Shown in pieces: positions 26,013-34,535 of a DNA stretch of 42,649 nt. The stretch comes from Tepidibacillus decaturensis (lineage in GTDB: Bacteria > Bacillota > Bacilli > Tepidibacillales > Tepidibacillaceae): positions 1,384,561 through 1,427,209 of the forward strand of contig NZ_LSKU01000001.1 in the NCBI RefSeq assembly GCF_001561915.1. The letters run 5' to 3'. Each line of letters begins with the position of its first letter. Position 1 is the stretch's first letter. The notes below the pieces were generated by a model, which was not told the origin of the DNA, ran no database searches, and worked only from the letters and a program-made list of their open reading frames with translations. The translations under genes and the position numbers were made by a program.

Positions 26013-27110
26013 TTAACGCGAATACCGCGAAATATTTAATAGAATACCAATTGCTGTTAACGTGAGTGTTAATGAAGATCCTCCGTAGCTTAATAATGGT
26101 AATGTAATTCCAGTTACTGGAAACATTCCTGTGACAACTCCGATGTTAATCACCACTTGGATCATGACCATCCCAATGATTCCTACTGCTAAAAAACTAC
26201 CAAATAAGTCAGGTGCAGTAATGGCCACTCGAAAACCTCTCCATAGTAAAATTAAAAAGAGAATAAGAACAAGTCCCCCGCCAATAAAACCTAATTCTTC
26301 TGCAAGAATTGAAAAAATAAAATCTGTCTGTGGTTCAGGAACATAAAGATGTTTTTGTCTACTCATTCCTAACCCAAGTCCTAGTAATCCCCCTGGTCCT
26401 ATCGCGTAAAGAGATTGAATCAACTGATAACCAGCCCCACGCGGATCTTGCCAAGGGTCTAAAAAGGCTAAAATTCTTTGAATTCGATAAGGAGCTGCTA
26501 GAACAAGACCTGTAAAACCCGCAACTCCAACCATCATTAAACTTAATAAGTGTTTTATTCTTGCTCCAGAAGTATAAATCATTAAGATCGAAGTGCCAAC
26601 CAATACTGTCCCTGTTCCTAAATCAGGTTGCATCATGATCAATGCAAAAGCAAGGCCAAGAATAGCTAAAGGTGGCATAAGTCCTTTTGTAAAATAAATA
26701 ATTTCTTGCTGGCGTTCAGATAGACGTTTTGCCAAAAAAATGATCATTGCTAATTTCGTAAACTCTGAAGGTTGAATACTAAACGCTCCAACACCTAACC
26801 AGCTGGTTGCACCATTTCTTGTTATCCCTACGCCAGGGATGAGAAGGAGAATCAATAGAAAAAAAACAATCAGCAAACCAATCTTGGCCCATTTTTTCCA
26901 AACCCAATAGTCTATGTTCATCATAAAATACATGGAAACGATCCCTAAAATAGCAAAAAACAATTGGCGCTTAGCATAAAAATACCAATCTCCCATTTCT
27001 CGATAGGCTAACACCGCACTTGCACTATAAACCATTATCACTCCAATTCCTAATAATAAAAGGGTAGCAAGTACAATCCACCAATCGGGATTTGATCTTG
27101 ATTTTATCAT
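26013..27110 (-). CDS. spoVE: SEDS peptidoglycan glycosyltransferase, SpoVE/FtsW type
   Basis: A SEDS-family lipid II polymerase acting with a partner class B PBP. The 365-residue integral membrane protein has about ten helices and the family motifs GVGITRNGATSWLGVGAFSIQPSEF, MIIFLAKRLS, MQPDLGTGTVL, and ETQ-like PEPQTDFIFSILAEELGFIGG. The C-terminus has the GMFPVTGITLPLLSYGGSS signature. Position between murD and murG, as for B. subtilis SpoVE, and the nearby spoVD suggest the spore-cortex enzyme. FtsW and SpoVE cannot be separated by sequence inspection alone. Confidence 0.9.
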   Translation of the reverse strand: MIKSRSNPDWWIVLATLLLLGIGVIMVYSASAVLAYREMGDWYFYAKRQLFFAILGIVSMYFMMNIDYWVWKKWAKIGLLIVFFLLILLLIPGVGITRNGATSWLGVGAFSIQPSEFTKLAMIIFLAKRLSERQQEIIYFTKGLMPPLAILGLAFALIMMQPDLGTGTVLVGTSILMIYTSGARIKHLLSLMMVGVAGFTGLVLAAPYRIQRILAFLDPWQDPRGAGYQLIQSLYAIGPGGLLGLGLGMSRQKHLYVPEPQTDFIFSILAEELGFIGGGLVLILFLILLWRGFRVAITAPDLFGSFLAVGIIGMVMIQVVINIGVVTGMFPVTGITLPLLSYGGSSLTLTLTAIGILLNISRYSR

Positions 27111-27148
27111 ACAGGAACACCTCTTTACCGTCGTTTAAAAAGCTTGTA

Positions 27149-28513
27149 TCACTCTCTATAAAATCTATGCACAGCATTTTTAAAAATTCGTCCCCGTTCT
27201 TCAAATGAAGTAAACATGTCCCAGCTTGCACATGCTGGAGATAATAGAACCGTATCGCCAGCTACGGAGAGTGAATCTGCTAATTTCACAGCATTAGTAA
27301 CATTATCGACGGTATAAATCATTTGTATCCCTGCAAGTTCTGCAACTCGCTTTAATTTTTCTGCTGTTTGACCAAAGGAAATCAAAGCTTTAACACTTTG
27401 TTTAAAAGGTTCGATTAGTTCATAAAAATCAATTCCTCGATCTAGACCCCCAGCGATTAAAATCACTTTTTGATCAAATGATTTTAGCGCCGAAATCGTG
27501 GCTTGAGGATTGGTGGCTTTCGAGTCATTAAAATAACTCACTTTCTTCTGGGTGGTTGTCACGAATTCTAAGCGGTGTTCAACTCCTTTAAATTGACGTA
27601 ATACTTCACGAATTGAATCCCAATCTGCTCCATATAATCGGCTAGCAGTAATTGCAGCTAATGCATTTTCTAAATTATGACCCTTTATAAAAACATCTTT
27701 CACGTCAATGACTTCTACTAGGTTGTCGTCATCCTGCCAATAGATTTTGTCATCTTGTAAATATGCCCCCTGAGATACAGGATTTTTTGTGGAAATAAGA
27801 TAAACTTGGCTCTTAATCGAAGGTAGGAGTTCCATACATTTTTCACATTCAGCATTGATGACAGCATAATCTTGCTCAGTTTGATTTTGGAATAGTTTTG
27901 CTTTTGAAGCAATATAATCATCTATCGTTTGGTGATAATCCAAGTGGGCAGGATATAGATTTAATAGTACTGCAATGTTTGGTCGAAAAGAAATCGTTCC
28001 TTTTAATTGAAAAGAGCTTAATTCGCTGACTAACACTTGATCACTTGTTGCGTGTAATGCTTGTTCACTAAGTACCGTTCCAATATTTCCAGCTACAATC
28101 GGTTGCCGTTTGGCTTGCTTAAGGATCTCACCAATCAATGTCGTTGTTGTTGTCTTTCCATTCGATCCAGTAATTCCTATCATTGGTGATTTCGAAAGTT
28201 GATAAGCGATTTCTACTTCAGTTACAATCGGTATTTTTAGTAGTATTGCCTGTTCTACTAGAGGAATGGTATAAGGAATTCCTGGATTTTTTACAAGTAG
28301 GTCCGTTTCCTCCGTCAATAAATCATCTGGGTGTCTACCACAAATGACCTGAATCCCTAATTCCTCCAATTCCTTTTTCTCAGGACATTTTTCTTCTGGT
28401 TTCACATCGTTAACAATCACTTTTGCCCCTAATTGATGTATAATTTTTGCGATCGTTGTCCCACTTTTTGCAAGCCCCAAAACGACAACGTTTTTCCCCT
28501 CAAACTTGACCAT
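27149..28513 (-). CDS. murD: UDP-N-acetylmuramoylalanine-D-glutamate ligase
   Basis: Adds D-glutamate to UDP-MurNAc-L-Ala using ATP in the cytoplasm. The 454-residue product has the N-terminal Rossmann-like segment VVVLGLAKSGTTIAKI and the ATP-binding loop GITGSNGKTTTTTLIGEIL. Other Mur-ligase motifs are LNLYPAHLDYHQTIDDY and FKGVEHRLEFV with YFNDSKATNPQATISAL, and VLLSPACASWDMFTSFEERG closes the C-terminal domain. It lies between mraY and spoVE as in the standard dcw order. Confidence 0.97.
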   Translation of the reverse strand: MVKFEGKNVVVLGLAKSGTTIAKIIHQLGAKVIVNDVKPEEKCPEKKELEELGIQVICGRHPDDLLTEETDLLVKNPGIPYTIPLVEQAILLKIPIVTEVEIAYQLSKSPMIGITGSNGKTTTTTLIGEILKQAKRQPIVAGNIGTVLSEQALHATSDQVLVSELSSFQLKGTISFRPNIAVLLNLYPAHLDYHQTIDDYIASKAKLFQNQTEQDYAVINAECEKCMELLPSIKSQVYLISTKNPVSQGAYLQDDKIYWQDDDNLVEVIDVKDVFIKGHNLENALAAITASRLYGADWDSIREVLRQFKGVEHRLEFVTTTQKKVSYFNDSKATNPQATISALKSFDQKVILIAGGLDRGIDFYELIEPFKQSVKALISFGQTAEKLKRVAELAGIQMIYTVDNVTNAVKLADSLSVAGDTVLLSPACASWDMFTSFEERGRIFKNAVHRFYRE

Positions 28514-28528
28514 GTTTCATCTCTCCTA

Positions 28529-29491
28529 TTAATGTAGCACCTCTAGATAGATACCTAATCCTGCAAATATAAATCCAACTATCCAAAAGACCATCACTAC
28601 TTTCCATTCAGACCAACCGGACAACTCAAAATGATGATGGATTGGACTCATACGAAAAACTCGTTTTCCTCTCGTCTGGAAGGAAATGACTTGAATGATG
28701 ACAGATAGCACCTCTAATACATAAACACCACCGATAATGACCAAAAGTAATTCCGTCTTCGTTAAAATGGCCATCGTTGCAAGAGCCCCACCAATCCCTA
28801 ATGAGCCAGTGTCTCCCATAAATAACTTAGCAGGATGAGCGTTTTTTACAAGAAAGCCTAAAACTGCCCCTACCATTGCAGCACCAAAAATGGCGACCTC
28901 AAACTGAGTAGTACTCAAAGCGATAATTGAAAATGCACCAAAAGAAATGGCACTACTACCTGCAAGTAAACCATCTAATCCATCAGTTAAATTCACTGCA
29001 TTTGAGGTTCCAATGACCATAAAGAGAATAAAAGGAAAATAAAGCCATCCCATATGAATTTCCCAAGGTAAGCCAGGAATATACAATGTGGTATCATGGC
29101 CTTGCTTAAGTAAAAAATAAGATAAAAGAACCGAGATGAATAATTGTCCAAGAAGTTTTTGTTTTGCTGTTAGTCCTAAGTTTCTTTTCTTGATGATCTT
29201 GATAAAATCATCAAGAAAACCCAAAAAACCAAATCCTAAAGTTACTAAAAGTAAAAGAAATAAGTTCTGGTTTAAAGGTGAAAATTTTAAAACTGTAAAA
29301 ATAAGGGCTAAATAAATAATGATACCACCCATAGTAGGAGTTCCAGCTTTTTTTTGATGTAATTGTGGCCCTTCCTCCCTAATTGACTGTCCAAATTTAA
29401 GTCTTCTTAAGATCGGAATAAATAAAGGGCCAAGTAGTGTGGCAATCAAAAATGATGCGATGATGGTATAAATAATAATTCGTAGTTCCAT
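28529..29491 (-). CDS. mraY: phospho-N-acetylmuramoyl-pentapeptide transferase
   Basis: Transfers phospho-MurNAc-pentapeptide to undecaprenyl phosphate, forming lipid I. The 320-residue protein has about ten transmembrane helices. Active-site segments are [34 protein letters not shown] and [14 protein letters not shown], followed by the HHHFE-containing [18 protein letters not shown]. The early [15 protein letters not shown] is also conserved. It follows murF by about 47 bases. Confidence 0.98.
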   Translation of the reverse strand: MELRIIIYTIIASFLIATLLGPLFIPILRRLKFGQSIREEGPQLHQKKAGTPTMGGIIIYLALIFTVLKFSPLNQNLFLLLLVTLGFGFLGFLDDFIKIIKKRNLGLTAKQKLLGQLFISVLLSYFLLKQGHDTTLYIPGLPWEIHMGWLYFPFILFMVIGTSNAVNLTDGLDGLLAGSSAISFGAFSIIALSTTQFEVAIFGAAMVGAVLGFLVKNAHPAKLFMGDTGSLGIGGALATMAILTKTELLLVIIGGVYVLEVLSVIIQVISFQTRGKRVFRMSPIHHHFELSGWSEWKVVMVFWIVGFIFAGLGIYLEVLH

Positions 29492-29538
29492 AATTATTTT
29501 TTCCCCTTTTTCATCCCTTTATTTTTCAGTAAGAGTGG

Positions 29539-30912
29539 TTAAACCAAGCTTTCGACCACTTTCTCTAAATGTACTCCTCTAGAGGCTTTTAGCAAAATCA
29601 TGGTTTTTTGGTTTGAATGTTGTAATACAAATTCAGATAAGTGGTTAAAATCTTTAATATAATGAACCTGTTCTTCAACCATTCCAGCTTCTTTTGCCCC
29701 TTCAGCAATCCATCGCCCATCTTTACCCGTTGTAACGAGTAAATCAATCTGTAAGCCTGCACAGACTCTTCCAATTTCCAAGTGATATTCTTTCGCATAT
29801 TCACCTAATTCTAACATGTCCCCTAATACCGCTATTTTTTTATCGTTTTGAAATGTAGAGAGTAATTGTAAACTAGCTTTCATTGAAGTGGGACTGGCGT
29901 TATATACATCATTCAAAAGGATCGCTCCATTTTTAGCGATCATCTTTTCAAGGCGCATGCTAGTCAACTTAGGATCTTTCAACCCTTGTTGAATCTTCTC
30001 AATCGAAATATGAAGACACTTCCCCACTTCAACCGCCATTAAAGCATTGATCACATTGTGTAGACCTAATAATGGTAAAGAATAAGAAACTTGATCTTGG
30101 CTATTAAATTGAATTCCCTTTGTTCCATCTAGATTTACTTTTACAGGGTAAACATCATTTTCTTTGTTTTCTCCTACCCATTTTAAATGAAAATGAAGAT
30201 TTTGGTTGGCTAAATAGTCGCGTAATAAAGGCTCATCTCCATTTAAAATAAGTGTACCATTTTCTTGTAAACCTTCAATGACTTCTAATTTAGCTGCAGC
30301 AATTGCTTTTCTTGAACCCAAAAATTCAATATGGGACTCTCCGATATTTGTTATCACTGCAATCTGGGGCTTAGCAATTTCAGAAAGAAGCGCAATTTCT
30401 CCTTTATTGCTCATTCCCATCTCAATCACAGCCAATTCTGTTTCTTCGGGCATCGTTAACAAGGTTAAGGGTACACCAATATGGTTATTCAAATTTCCTT
30501 TTGTTTTGTGAACAGAGTATGTTGTAGAAAGAACAGAAGCAATTAAATCTTTGGTCGTCGTTTTTCCATTACTTCCAGTCACAGCAACAATGGTGGGATT
30601 TATCTTTTTACGATAATATTTCGCTAAATCTTGCAAGGCAACCAATGTATCGGCAACAAGAATAAAAGGAATCTTCACATCTTTAGGAATCGTCTTTAAC
30701 GATTGCCACAAGGCTACCACTGCACCTTGCTCCTCTGCCATTTTGATAAATTGATGGCCATCAAATCGTTCACCAATTAAGGGGACAAATAAATCCCCTT
30801 TTGAAATTTTTCTCGAATCAGTGCTTACCCCTGTTACCGCTAGCTTTTCAGTAAAAGGTTGATAAAGCCGACCAGAAACGGATTGGATGATTTCATTTAA
30901 TGTTAACTTCAT
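29539..30912 (-). CDS. murF: UDP-MurNAc-tripeptide-D-Ala-D-Ala ligase
   Basis: Adds D-Ala-D-Ala to the UDP-MurNAc-tripeptide. The 457-residue sequence has VSTDSRKISKGDLFVPLIGERFDGH at the N-terminus, the ATP loop VAVTGSNGKTTTKDLI, ITNIGESHIEFLGSR, and NDVYNASPTSMKASL in the C-terminal domain. Its start codon overlaps the murE stop by 4 bases, so translation is coupled. Placement of murF inside this cluster differs from B. subtilis, where it is elsewhere on the chromosome. Confidence 0.97.
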   Translation of the reverse strand: MKLTLNEIIQSVSGRLYQPFTEKLAVTGVSTDSRKISKGDLFVPLIGERFDGHQFIKMAEEQGAVVALWQSLKTIPKDVKIPFILVADTLVALQDLAKYYRKKINPTIVAVTGSNGKTTTKDLIASVLSTTYSVHKTKGNLNNHIGVPLTLLTMPEETELAVIEMGMSNKGEIALLSEIAKPQIAVITNIGESHIEFLGSRKAIAAAKLEVIEGLQENGTLILNGDEPLLRDYLANQNLHFHLKWVGENKENDVYPVKVNLDGTKGIQFNSQDQVSYSLPLLGLHNVINALMAVEVGKCLHISIEKIQQGLKDPKLTSMRLEKMIAKNGAILLNDVYNASPTSMKASLQLLSTFQNDKKIAVLGDMLELGEYAKEYHLEIGRVCAGLQIDLLVTTGKDGRWIAEGAKEAGMVEEQVHYIKDFNHLSEFVLQHSNQKTMILLKASRGVHLEKVVESLV

Positions 30913-32396
30913 GAGCGCTTGCTCCTTATCGCATCTCTTGCTATTTCCCGATCATCAAAATGAATCGTTTTATTTTTTAAAATTTGATAGGTTTCATGAC
31001 CTTTTCCAGCAATGAGAATCACATCGTCTTTCTTTGCTTGTGAAACCGCATATTCGATTGCTTCTTTTCGATCAATGATTACAATATATTTATTCGTATC
31101 AACCCCTGTTTTTTCAATCCCAACTAAGATGTCGTGGATGATTTGCTCTGGATTTTCTGACCGAGGGTTATCAGATGTAACTACAGCGATATCACTATAT
31201 TTAACAGCAATCTCTCCCATGATTGGACGCTTCGTTTTATCACGATCACCACCAGCTCCAAAGACGCAGTAAATTTTGCCTTTTGCAAATTCCTTTACTG
31301 TCTTTAAAATATTTTCCAAGCTGTCAGGTGTATGGGCATAATCCACCAAAACGGTATAATCCTGTCCTTCATTCACAGGCTCAAAACGACCGTCAACTCC
31401 GGAGATTTGTTCTAAACTTTGCTTTATTTGATCAAGAGAAATTCCTTCGATCAATCCAACAGTCATTGCTGCAAGCGCGTTATAAACACTAAATTTACCA
31501 ATCATTTTTAGTTGAATATCAATATTGCCTCTAAAAGTTTCTACTGCAAATGATGTACCTTGGGCATCAATATGAATATCCAAGGCTTTAACATCTGCAT
31601 CATGATCAATTCCATAGGTTATGACTTGTGCAGCAGTAATTTGTTGAAAATATTCACTTGCCTGATCATCGGCATTTAAGACTGCGTATTTATTTTCTTC
31701 AAGTAACGAATGAAATGTATTTCCTAATTGAGAAAATAATAATCCTTTCGCATCACGATATTTTTCCATGGTCAGATGATAATCTAAATGATCTTGAGTT
31801 AAATTGGTAAATACACCAATATGATAATTGACTCCTCTCACTCTTCCCATGTCTAACGCATGAGAAGAAACCTCCATAATGGCGTAGTCTGATCCCACCT
31901 TCACCATTTTAGCAAAACTTTGCTGTAATAAAAGAGCATCTGGAGTAGTATTTTTTGCCTCGACGATCTCATTGCCAATTTTCATCTTGATCGTCCCAAT
32001 TAAACCAGAAAGATGGCCTTGATCTGCAAGAATTTTTTCGATTAAATGTGTTGTTGTTGTTTTTCCATTTGTACCAGTTACACCGATCACTTTCAACTTT
32101 TGTGAAGGATGTTGGTAAAACAGATCCGCAATCATCGCCATGGCAAAGCGTGCATCTTTTACAATGACTTGGGGAACTTGAAGATCTAATGGCCTTTCAC
32201 AAAGAATTGCCACAGCTCCTTGTTCTACGGCCTTTTGAGCAAAATCATGTCCATCAACTGTAAAACCAAGCAAGCAAATAAATAAGTCACCCGCTTTTAC
32301 CTTTCTTGAATCTACTTCAACTCCATTTATTTCAACATTGGGATTACCAATCATTTTAGCTGTTAAAATAGGTGCTATGATTTGAGATAATTTCAT
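30909..32396 (-). CDS. murE: UDP-MurNAc-L-Ala-D-Glu:meso-diaminopimelate ligase
   Basis: Adds the third stem-peptide residue. The 495-residue product has VDSRKVKAGDLFICLLGFTVDGHDF, the ATP loop VIGVTGTNGKTTTTHLIEK, NLTQDHLDYHLTMEKYRDAKG with the carbamylated-lysine region, and VDYAHTPDSLENIL. The specificity motif DNPR (VTSDNPRSENPEQI) indicates meso-diaminopimelate rather than lysine, so the peptidoglycan is probably A1-gamma type. A hairpin and a possible promoter separate it from spoVD, and it overlaps murF by 4 bases. Confidence 0.97.
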   Translation of the reverse strand: MKLSQIIAPILTAKMIGNPNVEINGVEVDSRKVKAGDLFICLLGFTVDGHDFAQKAVEQGAVAILCERPLDLQVPQVIVKDARFAMAMIADLFYQHPSQKLKVIGVTGTNGKTTTTHLIEKILADQGHLSGLIGTIKMKIGNEIVEAKNTTPDALLLQQSFAKMVKVGSDYAIMEVSSHALDMGRVRGVNYHIGVFTNLTQDHLDYHLTMEKYRDAKGLLFSQLGNTFHSLLEENKYAVLNADDQASEYFQQITAAQVITYGIDHDADVKALDIHIDAQGTSFAVETFRGNIDIQLKMIGKFSVYNALAAMTVGLIEGISLDQIKQSLEQISGVDGRFEPVNEGQDYTVLVDYAHTPDSLENILKTVKEFAKGKIYCVFGAGGDRDKTKRPIMGEIAVKYSDIAVVTSDNPRSENPEQIIHDILVGIEKTGVDTNKYIVIIDRKEAIEYAVSQAKKDDVILIAGKGHETYQILKNKTIHFDDREIARDAIRSKRS

Positions 32397-32425
32397 AATC
32401 TCTGTCCCTCCTAAACCTTAGTTCC

Positions 32426-32456
32426 ATTATAGACAAAAACAGATTAAAAAAGACAA
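32426..32456 (-). promoter_or_regulatory. possible promoter of murE
   Basis: A perfect TATAAT (32426-32431) lies about 30 bases before the murE ATG. The best -35, TTGTCT at 32451-32456, is at a long 19-base spacing. Because a hairpin terminator lies just upstream, a separate murE promoter is plausible. Confidence 0.4.
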
Positions 32457-32495
32457 TAAATAAAGATACGAAGTAAACATATAAACAAAAGAAAA

Positions 32496-32521
32496 GCCAG
32501 GTTACCAAACTTTCTCCTGGC
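32496..32521 (-). terminator. terminator after spoVD
   Basis: GCCAGG (32496-32501) pairs with CCTGGC (32516-32521). On the minus strand the hairpin is followed by TTTTCTTTTG. It lies just after the spoVD stop, suggesting that the spoVD transcript ends here. Confidence 0.65.
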
Positions 32522-32539
32522 AATTCTATCAGATTTATT

Positions 32540-34468
32540 TTAATCCCCTTTTTGTTGATTGTCACTAAAATAAATTCGAATCGTTGAACCTTTTTCAACT
32601 CTTTCACCAGGTTTTGGAATTTGTTGAACTACCCTCATTCCATCACCCTTTGCTTCTAATTTGAAATTATAATATAGATTACGTATATCATTCCTTGTTA
32701 CACCAATCAGATCAGGTACCTCTACATAAGGGGTATCGATTCCATATCTATCTTTTCTAGGAAGTTGGTCCTTTCTTGGCTTAACCCCTAGATATTGCAG
32801 GCTATCTTCTAAAATATTTTTTACGATAGGGGCAGCAACAACACCACCAAATTGCATTCCCTGTGGGTTATCAATGGCAACATAAATCACAATTTCTGGT
32901 TTATCCGCTGGAGCAAATCCAATAAAGGAAACAATATGGTTATTTGCTAAATACCCACCATTTGGTCCAATCTTTTGAGCCGTACCTGTTTTTCCTCCCA
33001 CTCGATAACCATCGATATAGGCGTTTCTACCAGTACCATTTGCTACAACACTTTCAAGGGTTTCTCTTACCTTTTTTGAAGTTTCAGGTGAGATGACCTG
33101 TCGCTTTACTTCTGGACTATTGATCAAAAGCACTTCATCTGTTACAGGGTCATGGACTTCTTTAAGTAAATGTGGCGTTAAGAGTTTTCCTCCATTGATT
33201 GCTGCTGAAACAGCTGCAACCTGCTGAATCGGAGTAACCGAAACCCCCTGCCCAAAGGAAGTGGTTGCTAATTCCACAGGACCAATTCGATTCGTATCAA
33301 ACAAGATTCCTTTTTGTTCACCCCTCAAATCAATTCCGGTCTTCGCACCAAAACCAAAGGATTTAATATAAGAAAATAATTTCTCTGTTCCTAACTTTTG
33401 CCCCATCACCACAAAACCTGGATTACAGGAATTTTCGACAACTTGTAAAAAAGTCTCTGAACCGTGTCCTCCGCTTTTCCAACAATGGAGATCTGTACCT
33501 GCTACATTTATATAACCCGGGTCAAAAAATTGATCAGTTAAGTCTATTTTATCTTCCTCAAGGGCAGCAGCCAGTGTGATAATTTTAAAGGTAGAACCTG
33601 GTTCATAGGCCATCCAGATCGGAAGATTACGATTATAGATTTCGCTTGGATAATCTGCAAAGTTAGTAGGATCATAATTTGGCCGACTAGCCATCCCAAG
33701 GATTTCTCCCGTATTGGGATCCATTGCAATCGCTATGGAATGCTCTGCTTGATAGGTAAGCATTGCTTGATCTAGTTCTCTTTCAATATAAGATTGGATA
33801 TTTTTATCAATGGTTAAGATTAGATTATTCCCATCCTTTGGTGGAGTGAAAGAATCACTTTGATTAGGCATTCTTCTGCCAGTAACATCTGATGGAAAGG
33901 AAATGGCCCCATCTTTTCCCGTTAACAAATCGTCGTACACCACTTCAATTCCAGCCAAACCTTGGTTATCAATCCCGACAAAACCTAAGATATGGGAAGC
34001 AAAATCTTTTTCAGGATAAAAGCGTCTGCTTTCTTCAGCAATTGCAATGCCAGGCAATCTTAATGCTTTGATTTTTTTGGCATCTTCTTCGGAAATTTTT
34101 CGAGCCACTTTGACGATCAATGTTCTTTGTGTAATCAGTTTATATATTTTTTCTTCACTCATATGTAAGATATTAGCTAATTCTTTAGCTGCCTTCTGTG
34201 GTTCTCTAACTTGGACAGGAATGGCAACTACTGTTGGTGCACTGATATTGTAAGCTAAAATTTCTCCGTTCCGATCGTAGATTTTTCCCCTTTTTGCTTC
34301 AACTGGTATATCTCTTTTAAAAAGCTCCTCTGCTTGTTCAGCTAACCATTTCCCTTGAACAAGTTGAATATATCCCAATCTGCCAATAAGAGAAATAAAC
34401 AGAAAGGCTCCAATGATTAAGGAAAGCCAGATCCGTTTTCTTACTGTGACTTGAGAAACGCGTCTCAC
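32540..34468 (-). CDS. spoVD: class B penicillin-binding protein SpoVD
   Basis: A membrane-anchored transpeptidase required for spore cortex peptidoglycan, working with SpoVE. After one N-terminal helix, the dimerisation domain has KRGKIYDRNGEILAYNIS. The catalytic domain has the three class B signatures: YEPGSTFKIITLAAALEE (SxxK), VENSCNPGFV (SxN) and VGGKTGTAQKIG (KTG). One C-terminal PASTA domain follows (YVEVPDLIGVTRNDIRNLYY). Length is 642 residues, matching SpoVD. The start is a GTG at 34468 with GGGGG upstream. Confidence 0.95.
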   Translation of the reverse strand: MRRVSQVTVRKRIWLSLIIGAFLFISLIGRLGYIQLVQGKWLAEQAEELFKRDIPVEAKRGKIYDRNGEILAYNISAPTVVAIPVQVREPQKAAKELANILHMSEEKIYKLITQRTLIVKVARKISEEDAKKIKALRLPGIAIAEESRRFYPEKDFASHILGFVGIDNQGLAGIEVVYDDLLTGKDGAISFPSDVTGRRMPNQSDSFTPPKDGNNLILTIDKNIQSYIERELDQAMLTYQAEHSIAIAMDPNTGEILGMASRPNYDPTNFADYPSEIYNRNLPIWMAYEPGSTFKIITLAAALEEDKIDLTDQFFDPGYINVAGTDLHCWKSGGHGSETFLQVVENSCNPGFVVMGQKLGTEKLFSYIKSFGFGAKTGIDLRGEQKGILFDTNRIGPVELATTSFGQGVSVTPIQQVAAVSAAINGGKLLTPHLLKEVHDPVTDEVLLINSPEVKRQVISPETSKKVRETLESVVANGTGRNAYIDGYRVGGKTGTAQKIGPNGGYLANNHIVSFIGFAPADKPEIVIYVAIDNPQGMQFGGVVAAPIVKNILEDSLQYLGVKPRKDQLPRKDRYGIDTPYVEVPDLIGVTRNDIRNLYYNFKLEAKGDGMRVVQQIPKPGERVEKGSTIRIYFSDNQQKGD

Positions 34469-34535
34469 CTTTTATCCCCCTTTTCAAACTCTTTCTATAT
34501 CAACTTTATTCAGAGTTTGAAATCAATAGAACAAG

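Noticed and set aside
34469-34535. Sigma-E promoter of spoVD
   Set aside because: spoVD is expected to be mother-cell expressed, but no convincing sigma-E -35/-10 pair could be read in the gap.
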